From: Bacillota bacterium
GTDB taxonomy: Bacteria; Bacillota; Clostridia; Lachnospirales; Anaerotignaceae
Assembly (NCBI GenBank): GCA_021768705.1
Contig: JAETUG010000002.1
Span: 1 to 64,000, forward strand
DNA: 64,000 nucleotides
Reading direction: 5' to 3'
The notes beneath the pieces were generated by a model. It worked only from the letters and a program-made list of their open reading frames with translations. It had not been told where the DNA came from and did not search any database. Shown piece by piece: positions 1 to 8,327 of the stretch; positions within the stretch are counted from its first letter, which is position 1; every line of letters begins with the position of its first letter. The translations under genes were made by a program, and so were the position numbers.

Positions 1-2990
1 AGTGTAGCTGTCTTTGTAGCTGCATCCCATGTGATATCTGTTACGCCCAGAGCTGTAGCCAGATCTCTCATAGGCAGGAATGTTCTGCCGTTTGTGATTT
101 CAACGGATGCGGATGCAGGGATAGCGGAACCATTTACATAAACAACCTTCTGACCAGCTGTCATTGTGATGATTCTCTGACCATACAGGATTGTTACTGT
201 TCTTGTAGGCTGATTCCACAGAACGTTCTGTGTATCGATACCCAGTGCAACTGCAACTGCTCTTACGGGCAGCATTGTGTAGCCAGCTGCGGAAACGTAA
301 GCGGGTACATCCAGAGCAACCTGGTTTTCACCAGAGATGATGTAGGATTCGCCAACGGGAACAACAACCTTTGTTGTGAAGGAAGCGTCGTCTTTATCTC
401 TACCACCTGTGATAACGTTTACGAATGCTGCTTTTACAACGTCGCTGTAGTCACAAACGTCTGCTACATATGTGTCTTCGTCAACTACGCTTGTTTTAGG
501 ACGATCGCCGGATTTCCAATCAGCAGCATACTCATCTGCATAGTCATCTCTGTCGGGTGCTACTACGCCATTAGCTGCCAGCTTAATGCCATCCATATCG
601 TCGGGTGCAAACAGAACTTCTCTTTCATAAGCGTCAGCCAGAGTAGAACCGATTGTCAGATCGTAAGGACCTGCGGGGATATTTCTCTGCATGAACAGTC
701 TCATGTCTTTGATTGTTACTGTAGCTGCTTCATCGGATTCAGCATCAACTTCGAAGCCGATTACGCCATCTTTTTCTCTTGTGAAGTCATCAACTTCCAG
801 TTCGGAATCTTTATCTACTTCAAATGTTGCATCATCTTCGAAGTTGATCATATCGCCTCTGTCGATTGCGAATCTGAATTCAGCTTCGTCTTTTGCCCAC
901 AGACCAGCTTCAGCTTCTGTGATTGTGATTGCTGTAGGGATTTCTGTGTTTCTGTAGTCGATCTTCAGATCGTTCTGTTCAGCCTTAACTGTGTAAGGTT
1001 TTACGAACTTAGCGATTGTTACTTCCTGTTCATCTACCAGGTCGCCTGTCAGTTTCAGAACTACATCGCCTTCGAATGTAGGATCTGCAACCAGTGTCAG
1101 TGTGAATGTCATTGTAGCACATTCTTTGTCTCTCAGGTCGGAGTCAACGTCATCGAATACTCTCTTTTCGAATTCGAAGTTTACGTGGCTACCATCCTGG
1201 TAAGCGTTCCAGAATGCTGCTTCTACTGTTTCGGGATCAACATCGTTGCCTTTGCTGCCGTTCAGGTAGAAGTATTCTGCTTCTGTTACATCAACATCTG
1301 TTACATAAACGCCTTCGGGCAGTTCAAAGTTGAAGCCTTTTCTCATGGACCATGCGCCGGGGAATGTTTCTTCAGCTGTTACTTCCAGAGAAACGTGATC
1401 GGAATCATCTGTGATACCATAGTTGTCAACGTTAACGCCGCTGTAGATTACAGGTACATCTTCGTCTTCATCTACGGACAGAACTACTTTGTAATCAACA
1501 ACTTTAGCTACTTCTACTGTTGCTGTAGCAGAGAAAGTGCCGGGACGATCATCTCTTTCGTTGTCCAGATCTCTGTCTTTCAGTGCTTTTACTGTCAGTG
1601 TAGCTGTTGCGCCAGATTTTGCTGTTGTAGCTTCGATGGAGATATGGCTTGCATCGATTGTGATTTCATCTGTACCGTTGCCCAGATATTCCATGTATAC
1701 TACGTTGTCATCGATTTTGCTGAATTTGTAAACATTACTGTTGTCTTTTTCGGGTGTTTCGTTAACAGCAAAGTCAAATTCAAAGCCTTTGGACAGTTTC
1801 AGTTCGAATACCTGATGTTCTGCGAAATCGCCAACGTTGGATTTGATCTTCAGATCTTTTTCCAGTTCGATCTTTTCTTCTTCTGCTACGTTAGCCACTT
1901 TCTTTGTGGAAGCTGTGATACCATGACCCAGGATGGAAACGTAAACCAGATCATCAACGGATACCATCTTAGAATCTACAGATACTGTAGCTTTTTTGCC
2001 TTCGGATGTTTTATCCATTACAGAGTACAGGTCAACATAAACGATGTCATCTTCGTGCAGTTCGCCAACGATTGTGAATTCCAGTTCATCTTTATCTTTG
2101 TTGATCTTGAAATCTTTGAATGTTACGTTGCTTACTGTTGCTGCATTCTGTGCATCTTTCAGAGCCTTTTCAGCTTTTTCCAGTTCTGCTTGTTTTGCAA
2201 CTACATTTGCATTGTTAGCAGTTGCTTCGTCAACTGCTTTCTGAGCTGCTTCTACAGCTGCGTCAGCTGTTGCTTTGGCTGCTACTGCATCATCATATGC
2301 TGTCTGTGCAGTTGCTGCTTCTGTTTTTGCTGTGTCCAGAGCTGTTTTTGCAGCTGTCATAGCATTTTTCAGGGTGTTACCAGGATCACCAGCACCGCCA
2401 GGTGCCATTGCTTCATAATATGCTTTTTCTGCAGCATCGTATGTTGTCTGTGCAGTTGTTACAGCAGTATTTTTAGTGTCCAGAGCTGTTTTTGCATTTT
2501 CTACTGCAGTTGCAGCCGCTGCCTGTTCATCCTTTGCTACTTTCAGTCTGCCAGCGATTGCTGCGGGAACTGTTGCTGCAGCCTGTGCTTCTTTCAGAGC
2601 CTGTTTAGCTGCTTCTACTTTTTCCTGTGCTTCTTTCACTGCTGCATCTGCATTTGCGCCAATATTTGCATTATCGGGACGGATGCCAACGATATCTTCC
2701 CAATCCCAACCTGCGGGCAGTTTGAAATCAGCGTTGTCCAGAGTAACGGTTACATCCATTTCAGGAGCTTTACCGTCGTTTGTTTTTGTGTAGTCTACGT
2801 CTTTGATTTTCATCTGCAGCTCGGGAACTTCATCGTCTTTGCCATCAACGTTGCCGTCGAAATCTTTGGTTTCTTCCAGCGCATCAACGATTTTCGCTGT
2901 AGCTGTAACTTCGCCCTTCGCAAACGCTGTTGCGGGAACCAAGGATACAACCATTGCTGCAGCCATCACCATGGAAATAAATTTCTTCAT
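1..2990 (-). CDS. Large secreted surface protein: Ala-rich coiled coil plus C-terminal copper-amine-oxidase-like stalk domain (partial)
   Basis: The gene starts at 2990 and runs off the left edge; about 996 residues are visible without a stop. A GGAGG sits 9-13 bases before the ATG. Residues 1-24 form a signal peptide (MKK start, hydrophobic core, ATAFA-K cleavage). Residues ~40-100 look like the first strands of an adhesin-type beta domain; ~105-265 are an Ala/Lys/Glu/Gln-rich heptad region, predicted coiled coil; ~270-870 are acidic, Thr/Val-rich beta-type sequence; from ~885 on there is a stalk domain of the copper amine oxidase N-terminal family (motifs LPVRAVAVALG, FLPMRDLATALG). I infer a cell-surface or S-layer-like structural protein. 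The codon use (ACA, GCA, GAA, CTG) is strongly biased, as in highly expressed genes. No enzymatic residues are evident. Confidence 0.85.
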   Translation of the reverse strand, partial: MKKFISMVMAAAMVVSLVPATAFAKGEVTATAKIVDALEETKDFDGNVDGKDDEVPELQMKIKDVDYTKTNDGKAPEMDVTVTLDNADFKLPAGWDWEDIVGIRPDNANIGANADAAVKEAQEKVEAAKQALKEAQAAATVPAAIAGRLKVAKDEQAAAATAVENAKTALDTKNTAVTTAQTTYDAAEKAYYEAMAPGGAGDPGNTLKNAMTAAKTALDTAKTEAATAQTAYDDAVAAKATADAAVEAAQKAVDEATANNANVVAKQAELEKAEKALKDAQNAATVSNVTFKDFKINKDKDELEFTIVGELHEDDIVYVDLYSVMDKTSEGKKATVSVDSKMVSVDDLVYVSILGHGITASTKKVANVAEEEKIELEKDLKIKSNVGDFAEHQVFELKLSKGFEFDFAVNETPEKDNSNVYKFSKIDDNVVYMEYLGNGTDEITIDASHISIEATTAKSGATATLTVKALKDRDLDNERDDRPGTFSATATVEVAKVVDYKVVLSVDEDEDVPVIYSGVNVDNYGITDDSDHVSLEVTAEETFPGAWSMRKGFNFELPEGVYVTDVDVTEAEYFYLNGSKGNDVDPETVEAAFWNAYQDGSHVNFEFEKRVFDDVDSDLRDKECATMTFTLTLVADPTFEGDVVLKLTGDLVDEQEVTIAKFVKPYTVKAEQNDLKIDYRNTEIPTAITITEAEAGLWAKDEAEFRFAIDRGDMINFEDDATFEVDKDSELEVDDFTREKDGVIGFEVDAESDEAATVTIKDMRLFMQRNIPAGPYDLTIGSTLADAYEREVLFAPDDMDGIKLAANGVVAPDRDDYADEYAADWKSGDRPKTSVVDEDTYVADVCDYSDVVKAAFVNVITGGRDKDDASFTTKVVVPVGESYIISGENQVALDVPAYVSAAGYTMLPVRAVAVALGIDTQNVLWNQPTRTVTILYGQRIITMTAGQKVVYVNGSAIPASASVEITNGRTFLPMRDLATALGVTDITWDAATKTAT

Positions 2991-3196
2991 GGGTTCATTC
3001 CTCCTTTTTCAATTTTAAATGTACGATTCGTTTTATAATTATACAACGAAGATGCAGTTCAATTTTCCTTCTTCCTTTCCATCGGCACGTCCCTTCCGTC
3101 CCTTCGGCTTCGGCAACACCCATTCAATGCTTCGGCTTCTGTTTCTTCTGTTCCGTGACAATTTCTATTCCGATATCCAATTTACTTTGCAGGATT

Positions 3197-3225
3197 ATCA
3201 TATCAATAACTTCACTTTTTGACAA
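3197..3225 (-). promoter_or_regulatory. Sigma-A-type promoter of the surface protein gene
   Basis: On the minus strand TTGTCA (3220-3225) is followed after exactly 17 bases by TATGAT (3197-3202). This leaves a purine-rich 5' leader of about 200 bases before the start at 2990. A second, weaker candidate lies nearer the gene around 3025-3050. Confidence 0.6.
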
Positions 3226-3252
3226 TAGAAAATCACGAACTGTAATAAAACT

Positions 3253-3288
3253 GAAATATTACAGAAATAAAGCGTGAAATATTACAGA
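3253..3288. repeat. Direct repeat GAAATATTACAGA, two copies, upstream of the surface-protein promoter
   Basis: The 13-mer occurs at 3253-3265 and 3276-3288, 23 bases apart start to start (about two helical turns), just upstream of the minus-strand -35 box; a related TGTAATA lies at 3241. The spacing suggests an activator or repressor site, but no regulator can be named. The rest of 3005-3433 holds no convincing gene. Confidence 0.45.
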
Positions 3289-3433
3289 GAATCCTTATGC
3301 TATTTTCATTTATCGTGATTTTCACGATTCGCAACATCTTGAGACTATGGGGGACTTGCCTTCCTCTATATTGGGTCTATCAACAAAAGCCGACAAGAAA
3401 CAACAACAAACGACAAGAAAGGAGACAAACACT

Positions 3434-3913
3434 ATGGCAACCTTTACAGAACACTACAATCTCATCAAACCATCGGAGGAGGATTATTATGACGTACAGG
3501 ATTTTAATGAAAATATGGACGCCATTGACGGGCAGATGATGGAAACAGCGGCGGAGGTGGACGGCATCGGAGAAAAGATCGGCACAGCGGCAGACGAAGG
3601 AACGGAAACGGTATTCGGCAAGCTAAACCAAATCTCAGGGGGAATGACAGGAGTACAGCTGATAAAATCCATCCAGCATGTGACATACAGTACTTCCTAT
3701 GATTCCGATTCCGACTCCGGCAGCTGCAGTATTCGGGCGGTAGACCCCAAACGCTGCTTCGTCATTTTTGAGCGTCTGTACGACAGTTCAAACAGCGGAA
3801 CTGCTTATATATCCTACTCATTAAACGCAACCTCTATATCCGTCGAGCACTCATCTTATTCCTCTACCGGTCCCCATATTACGTTAGGCTTCTGGGTCGT
3901 GGAATTCTATTAA
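3434..3913 (+). CDS. Phage tail-like protein, copy 1
   Basis: 159 residues, started at the ATG preceded by AAGGAGA. The N-terminus (YNLIKPSEEDYYDVQDFNENMDAID) has the look of a short tail-associated domain common in Firmicutes phage tail and fibre proteins, followed by a helical segment (~35-70) and a C-terminal beta-rich module with KSIQHVTYS, a Cys/Asp-rich turn, FVIFERLYDS and a terminal FWVVEF motif. The gene is a paralogue of the next one and is not surrounded by capsid, terminase or integrase genes. A role as a domesticated tail protein, tailocin part or surface/adhesion module is inference only. Confidence 0.7.
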   Translation: MATFTEHYNLIKPSEEDYYDVQDFNENMDAIDGQMMETAAEVDGIGEKIGTAADEGTETVFGKLNQISGGMTGVQLIKSIQHVTYSTSYDSDSDSGSCSIRAVDPKRCFVIFERLYDSSNSGTAYISYSLNATSISVEHSSYSSTGPHITLGFWVVEFY

Positions 3914-3917
3914 ACGA

Positions 3918-3937
3918 GGGCGGGAACGCACCCGCCC
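3918..3937 (+). other. GC-rich hairpin after tail-like copy 1
   Basis: GGGCGGG and CCCGCCC flank the loop AACGCA, five bases after the stop codon. It is followed by A-rich, not T-rich, sequence, so it is not a standard terminator on the plus strand; it may protect the mRNA 3' end. Confidence 0.4.
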
Positions 3938-3951
3938 GCACCCCGAAAAAC

Positions 3952-4013
3952 AAAAAAATCAAAAAAAGCCCTAGCCGAGCATCCTTGAAACTACAGGAGA
4001 CTCGGCTTAGGGC
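3952..4013 (-). terminator. Minus-facing intrinsic terminator between the two tail-like genes
   Basis: GCCCTAGCCGAG (3968-3979) pairs with CTCGGCTTAGGGC (4001-4013) with one bulge; read on the minus strand the stem is followed by two runs of seven T (A-runs at 3952-3967). The only minus-strand gene it can serve is the membrane protein ending at 4492, so that transcript would cross the whole antisense of the second tail-like gene. Confidence 0.5.
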
Positions 4014-4055
4014 ATTCTGTGCTTGTAGATCGAAAGAAAAAAGGAGGAATGAACT

Positions 4056-4499
4056 ATGTCTACATTTACAGAAAACTACAATTTGATCAAACCAAACCCC
4101 ACCGATTATTACGATGTGGCGGATTACAATGAAAATTTCGATGCCATCGACGCTTTGATGGCGGAAAATGAAGAAACAGCCAGGGAGATCAACAGAAAAC
4201 TGGGCACCCCCGAGGGAGAGGAGACGGTCTTTTCTTTATTGAAGGGCAGCAACAGCATCATCAAGTCTATCCAAAGGGTCACCTACAGCAGAATCCCCAG
4301 CACGACAGGCAGCAGCATTGCCATCCAAGAGGTGAACCCCGAAAAATGCATCGTTCTTTTCGAAAGATTCTACGATTCCGCTACCGGCGGCCTAAGCAGA
4401 GTGGAATATGAGCTGACAGCAACCGCAATCAATATTTCCCACTATGCTTCCTCTAGCAACTCATTGATCGTTGGATTTTGGGTCATCGAATTCAACTAA
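4056..4499 (+). CDS. Phage tail-like protein, copy 2
   Basis: 147 residues, start after AAGGAGGAATGAACT. It keeps the YNLIKP-x-x-x-DYYDVADYNENFDAID N-terminus of copy 1, a shorter helical linker, and the same C-terminal module (KSIQRVTYS, VNPEKCIVLFERFYDS, closing FWVIEF). The two copies are diverged enough to be an old tandem duplication; the two ends are best conserved and the middle varies. The 3' end overlaps the convergent gene at 4492 by 8 bases. Confidence 0.72.
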   Translation: MSTFTENYNLIKPNPTDYYDVADYNENFDAIDALMAENEETAREINRKLGTPEGEETVFSLLKGSNSIIKSIQRVTYSRIPSTTGSSIAIQEVNPEKCIVLFERFYDSATGGLSRVEYELTATAINISHYASSSNSLIVGFWVIEFN

Positions 4500-5307
4500 G
4501 TGCTTCCTTGCTCTCCCGCAGGGCTTGATTGAACACCGCCCCCACCAGAAGCGCAGTCATGGACCAGTTCAGCCAGATGAGAAAGGCGATGATCGCCCCG
4601 ATGGAACCATAGATGACGGAATAGCTGCCCATATTGTCCACATAGTAGGAAAAGCCCACGGAATAAACCATCCAGAGGGCCGTGGACAGGGCGGCACCGG
4701 GGAGGATAAAACGCCACACAGGGGGATGATTGGGGGAAAAATAATAGATGGCGGAAATCAGCAGGATGAGCGCAGCAGCCATGGGCAGAAAACGGGCTTT
4801 TGTCCAGATGGAGATAAATTCCCTTGTGATGGGGAAAAATTGCGCCACCAGGCTGAGGACGCTTTCGCCGATAATCATCAAAACCAGCATGGCCGGAATG
4901 AGGATGAGAATCACAAGGGAAAGCAGAATGATCCGCTTTCTATGACCGATGGGCTTTTCATCACCGTAGATATCGGAGACTGCGTCGGTCAGGTTTTTCA
5001 CCGCACGATAGGGAAACCAAAAGGAGAAAACTACGCCGAAGGTAAGGATGGCACCGTTGCTGCGCTCGGTCATGTGGGCGATGGTGAGGTTTAATAAAGT
5101 AATGACATCCGCAGGGAGAAACGCCGCTGCGTCCCCTTCCAGAGAGATCATGGGCAGGTGGAGAAAGCCCAGCAGGGAGATCAGAGAGATGATGAAGGGG
5201 AAGATGGCAAAGATCAGGTAGTAGGTCAGGGATGCGGAACGCTTGCTGACTTCTTTTTTCAGAAACCGCTGTATGGATAATTTCAGGATGGTTTTTATTT
5301 TTTTCAT
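4492..5307 (-). CDS. yihY: YihY/BrkB-family inner-membrane protein
   Basis: 271 residues. I chose the ATG at 5307 because GAAAGG precedes it; a start 27 bases upstream lacks a ribosome binding site. The family signature is visible: an N-terminal amphipathic segment, SLTYYLIFAIFPFIISL, then about six membrane segments and GAIIAFLIWLNWSMTALLVGAVFN near the end. Members are polytopic proteins of uncertain role, once misnamed ribonuclease BN. Here it stands alone between the tail-like pair and a short-chain dehydrogenase. Confidence 0.88.
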   Translation of the reverse strand: MKKIKTILKLSIQRFLKKEVSKRSASLTYYLIFAIFPFIISLISLLGFLHLPMISLEGDAAAFLPADVITLLNLTIAHMTERSNGAILTFGVVFSFWFPYRAVKNLTDAVSDIYGDEKPIGHRKRIILLSLVILILIPAMLVLMIIGESVLSLVAQFFPITREFISIWTKARFLPMAAALILLISAIYYFSPNHPPVWRFILPGAALSTALWMVYSVGFSYYVDNMGSYSVIYGSIGAIIAFLIWLNWSMTALLVGAVFNQALRESKEALS

Positions 5308-5382
5308 ATTGTTCAACCTTTCAAATCGTAACATTTGGAAGCCGCCTGCGGAGAGCGGATGGGAAAGGAACCCTTGCTTCTA

Positions 5383-6132
5383 TCAGCCTTTCTTAGACTG
5401 GGCATGATATGACGCTTTCAGCATCAGCGGTTCCGACAGGCATTTTTCGCCGAGATAGGTCAGCTTCATCAGCAGACCGGGGAGAACCACCACTTTGCCC
5501 TGAAACATACCATCGATACCGACTTTCGCCACCTTATAGGAAGAAACGCCGCCGATCGAATGGCGCACATGGGCACGGGCATCGAAGCCGGTCTCCACAT
5601 GACCGGGGCAAAGGGCTGTGATCTTTACACCGCTGCCGGACCGGCGCAGTTCTTCGTGAATGGCTTCCGTCAGGCGGAGGACATAGGATTTGGTTGCATA
5701 GTAAGTGGACATCAGGGGGCCTGCCAAAAAGCCCGCAGAGGAAGCCACGTTCAGGATATATCCCCGATCCTTTTTGCGGAAATCCGCCAGAAACAGCTTC
5801 GTCAGGATATGGACGGCACGAATATTCAAATCAATCATATTACATTCCGTTTCCAGGGGAACTTCCCAGAAACGACCAAAGGCACCAAAGCCTGCGTTAT
5901 TGATGAGGATATCGATATCCTCATTTTTTGTTTGTTCATATAGGGAATAACAGTCGGATTCCTTGGACAGATCCACTGTAATCGTTTTCACACGGACAGG
6001 CAGACGGCGGGCGATCTGGCGCATTTTTTTCGTGTCACGGCTGGCAATGATCAAATCGATGCCCATGCGGGACAAAATGACCGCCATATCCCGCCCGATG
6101 CCGCTGGTTGCTCCTGTGATCAATGCTTTCAT
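5383..6132 (-). CDS. Short-chain dehydrogenase/reductase (SDR)
   Basis: 249 residues; start at the ATG preceded by AAGGAGG. Classical SDR layout: the Rossmann motif TGATSGIG at residues 6-13, NNAG around 80, catalytic Ser in VASSAGF, and YYATK with the Tyr/Lys pair around 150-154. The Arg in ASRD after the second strand suggests NADP(H). It belongs to the DltE-like SDR subgroup of unknown substrate. It has its own promoter at 6173-6201 and is monocistronic. Confidence 0.85.
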   Translation of the reverse strand: MKALITGATSGIGRDMAVILSRMGIDLIIASRDTKKMRQIARRLPVRVKTITVDLSKESDCYSLYEQTKNEDIDILINNAGFGAFGRFWEVPLETECNMIDLNIRAVHILTKLFLADFRKKDRGYILNVASSAGFLAGPLMSTYYATKSYVLRLTEAIHEELRRSGSGVKITALCPGHVETGFDARAHVRHSIGGVSSYKVAKVGIDGMFQGKVVVLPGLLMKLTYLGEKCLSEPLMLKASYHAQSKKG

Positions 6133-6172
6133 AGGAAATCCTCCTTCGGATTGGTTTTGACTATTGTTTCCT

Positions 6173-6201
6173 ATTATACAAAACCCCTTGCCTTTTTTCA
6201 A
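6173..6201 (-). promoter_or_regulatory. Promoter of the SDR gene
   Basis: Minus-strand TTGAAA (6196-6201), 17-base spacer, TATAAT (6173-6178); the -10 lies 41 bases upstream of the start at 6132. Confidence 0.65.
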
Positions 6202-6305
6202 TTTTTTCAAAAAACAAGAAAAAAACTCTCCCCTAAAAACATGAAAAAATCTGTTTCTTTTTCTCAGGAAAAGGCAAAAGAGACTAAGAAAAGCAACACT
6301 CCCCT

Positions 6306-6337
6306 ACTCTCCTCTAAAAGGAGAGTTTTTCTTTTTT
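6306..6337 (+). terminator. Intrinsic terminator with no upstream plus-strand gene
   Basis: ACTCTCCT (6306-6313) and AGGAGAGT (6319-6326) form an 8-bp stem with a 5-base loop, followed by TTTTTCTTTTTT. The upstream gene is on the other strand, so this terminator either ends a short untranslated RNA or blocks stray transcription into the acl operon. Confidence 0.6.
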
Positions 6338-6374
6338 CCGCAAAAAAAGTTTTAAAAAAAGAGAAAACTCCCTA

Positions 6375-6405
6375 TTGACTCTCCTTTTGCGGCAGGAAAT
6401 ATACT
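6375..6405 (+). promoter_or_regulatory. Promoter of the beta-alanine unit
   Basis: TTGACT at 6375-6380, then AATATACT with the -10 at 6398-6403 (17-base spacer, AATATA) or 6400-6405 (19-base spacer, TATACT). It gives a leader of about 85 bases. Confidence 0.5.
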
Positions 6406-6494
6406 CAAGTCAAAGCTAAGGAACAGAAACCTCGGCAAACCCAAAACACAACCCAATGTTACTTCAGGTATCTATGTAAAAGGAGGAAAAAAGT

Positions 6495-6953
6495 ATGGTA
6501 GGGAAAAAGGTAGTACATCATCTGATGATGAGCGCAAAGGATGCACATTATGTTGGCGGTCTGGTAAACGGGGCAAGAATCGTAGACCAGTGGGGCGACG
6601 TCGGCACAGAACTGATGGTATATGTAGACGGCGATATCAGCCTGTTCCTGGGCTATGAAAAGATAGAATTCCTGGCTCCCGTATACGTTGGGGACTTCAT
6701 GGAATACCACGGCTGGATCGAAAAAGTAGGCAATCAGTCCTATACCTGCAAATTTGAAGCATGGAAAGTGGCAACACAGCTGGACAGAACCGATGCGGAC
6801 CTGACAGGAATCGCAACACCCAGCACAGCAGCAACAGCCTGCGAACCTCCCGTACTCTGCGGCAGAGCTACAGGCAGCCTGTTCATTGCCAAGAAAGACC
6901 AGAGAGGCCCTCAGGAGGTTACTTTCCTGGATAGAAAACACCCCGGCGAATAA
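6495..6953 (+). CDS. acl: Beta-alanyl-CoA:ammonia lyase
   Basis: 152 residues, hot-dog fold, start after AAAGGAGG. The sequence is close to the Clostridium propionicum beta-alanyl-CoA:ammonia lyase as I recall it: MVGKKVVHHLMMSAKDAHY, NGARIV, QWGDVGTELMVYVDGD, GDFMEYHGWIEKVGNQS and ATACEPPVLCG are all present. The enzyme removes ammonia from beta-alanyl-CoA to give acryloyl-CoA, which enters the propionate pathway. A nearby relative is 3-aminobutyryl-CoA ammonia-lyase of lysine fermentation, but the length and motif wording favour the beta-alanyl enzyme. It is followed by a CoA-transferase that could activate the substrate. Confidence 0.85.
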   Translation: MVGKKVVHHLMMSAKDAHYVGGLVNGARIVDQWGDVGTELMVYVDGDISLFLGYEKIEFLAPVYVGDFMEYHGWIEKVGNQSYTCKFEAWKVATQLDRTDADLTGIATPSTAATACEPPVLCGRATGSLFIAKKDQRGPQEVTFLDRKHPGE

Positions 6954-7013
6954 GGCTTTGGCTTCGCCAATGACGACGGCTTGGAAATTGCCGAAACCAA
7001 AAACAGTTGCAGG

Positions 7014-7041
7014 AAGGAGCGGAACGCACCGCTCCTTTCTT
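7014..7041 (+). terminator. Internal terminator/attenuator between acl and the CoA-transferase
   Basis: AAGGAGCGG and CCGCTCCTT pair around the loop AACGCA and are followed by TCTTTAT. A second small hairpin (TCAGAAA/TTTCTGA) lies directly before the next ribosome binding site. Together they would lower CoA-transferase expression relative to acl. Confidence 0.45.
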
Positions 7042-7076
7042 TATCAGAAAAAGAGTTTCTGAAAGGAGGATTTCCT

Positions 7077-8264
7077 ATGAAACGACCTTTGGAGGGCATC
7101 CGTGTCCTCGACCTGACTCAGGCTTACAGCGGCCCCTTCTGCACCATGAATCTTGCCGACCACGGGGCGGAGGTCATCAAGATCGAAACGCCGGAAAAAG
7201 GCGACCAGACCCGTGGCTGGGGTCCTATGGAAAACGGCTACAGCGGCTATTATGCCTATATCAACCGCAACAAAAAGGGCATCACCCTGAATCTGAAAAC
7301 GGAGGAAGGCAAACAGATCTTCACGGAGCTTCTGAAAACAGCCGATGTGGTCTGCGAAAATTACAAGGTAGGCGTATTGGAGCGGCTGGGCTTTTCCTAT
7401 GAAAAAATGAAAGAGATCAACCCTCGCATCATCTATGGTTCCATCAGCGGCTTCGGTCTGACGGGGGATTTGGCTCCCCGTCCCGCCTATGATATCGTGG
7501 CACAGGCCATGAGCGGCATGATGAGCGTAACAGGCTTTCCCGACGGTCCTCCCTGCAAAATCGGTCCCTCCATCGGGGATAATTACACAGGGGCATATCT
7601 CTGCATGGGCATTTTGATGGCATTATATGAACGGGAAAAAACAGGCGTCGGCCGCCGCATTGATGTAGCCATGATGGATACCCTCTTTTCCGTCATGGAA
7701 AACTTCGTGGTGGAATATACCATTGGGGGAAAAACGCCCCATCGTGCCGGCAATCAAGACCCCTCCATCGCCCCCTTCGATTCCTTCCATGCCAAAGACG
7801 GAGATTTCGTCATGGGCTGCGGCACAGATAAGATGTTTGCCACCCTGTGCGATGCCATGGAACAGGCAGAACTACCCAAGGATGCTCGCTTCGACACCAA
7901 TCTGCACCGCTGTGAAAACTACAGCATTCTGAAGCCTATCATCGAAGCATGGACAACAACAAAGACCGTCAAGGAGCTGGAAGGCATCATTTCCTCTCTG
8001 AAGATTCCCTTTGGAGAAATTCTGGATATCCCCCAAGCGGCAGAACACGCCCAGACAAAGGAGCGCAACATGCTTTGGGAGGTATTCCAGCCGGGCATGG
8101 AACAGAACATCCGTATTCCCGGCACACCCATCAAAATCCACGGAGAGCAGGACAGCATCCAGAAGGCCGCCCCTGTTTTGGGCGAAGACAACGCCGCCGT
8201 TTACGGGATGCTGGGCTATTCAGACGATGCCCTTCAAGTATTTGTGCAAAAGGGCATAATCTAA
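7077..8264 (+). CDS. Family III CoA-transferase (CaiB/BaiF/Frc type)
   Basis: 395 residues; start at the ATG with AAAGGAGG 7 bases before. Family III features: RVLDLTQAYSGPFCTMNLADHGAEVIKIE at residues ~7-35, RNKKGITLNL at ~65, and the catalytic Asp in PSIGDNYTGA (~170). These enzymes move CoA between carboxylic acids. Next to the ammonia-lyase the likely substrate is beta-alanine, with acetyl-, propionyl- or acryloyl-CoA as donor; that is inference from context. The C-terminal part is standard for the family. Confidence 0.88.
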   Translation: MKRPLEGIRVLDLTQAYSGPFCTMNLADHGAEVIKIETPEKGDQTRGWGPMENGYSGYYAYINRNKKGITLNLKTEEGKQIFTELLKTADVVCENYKVGVLERLGFSYEKMKEINPRIIYGSISGFGLTGDLAPRPAYDIVAQAMSGMMSVTGFPDGPPCKIGPSIGDNYTGAYLCMGILMALYEREKTGVGRRIDVAMMDTLFSVMENFVVEYTIGGKTPHRAGNQDPSIAPFDSFHAKDGDFVMGCGTDKMFATLCDAMEQAELPKDARFDTNLHRCENYSILKPIIEAWTTTKTVKELEGIISSLKIPFGEILDIPQAAEHAQTKERNMLWEVFQPGMEQNIRIPGTPIKIHGEQDSIQKAAPVLGEDNAAVYGMLGYSDDALQVFVQKGII

Positions 8265-8327
8265 TAGATTCTTTTGATATCTTCTGATAAAATGACTTTA
8301 ATTTCCAAAAAGAAAGGATGAATAGAT

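Noticed and set aside
1185-3038. Long plus-strand open frame of 617 codons
   Set aside because: Its translation is Cys/Phe/Ile-rich low-complexity sequence without a ribosome site; it mirrors the biased codons of the real minus-strand surface protein.
3434-4499. Prophage or tailocin cluster
   Set aside because: Only the two tail-like proteins are present; no sheath, tube, baseplate, lysis, terminase or integrase genes occur nearby.
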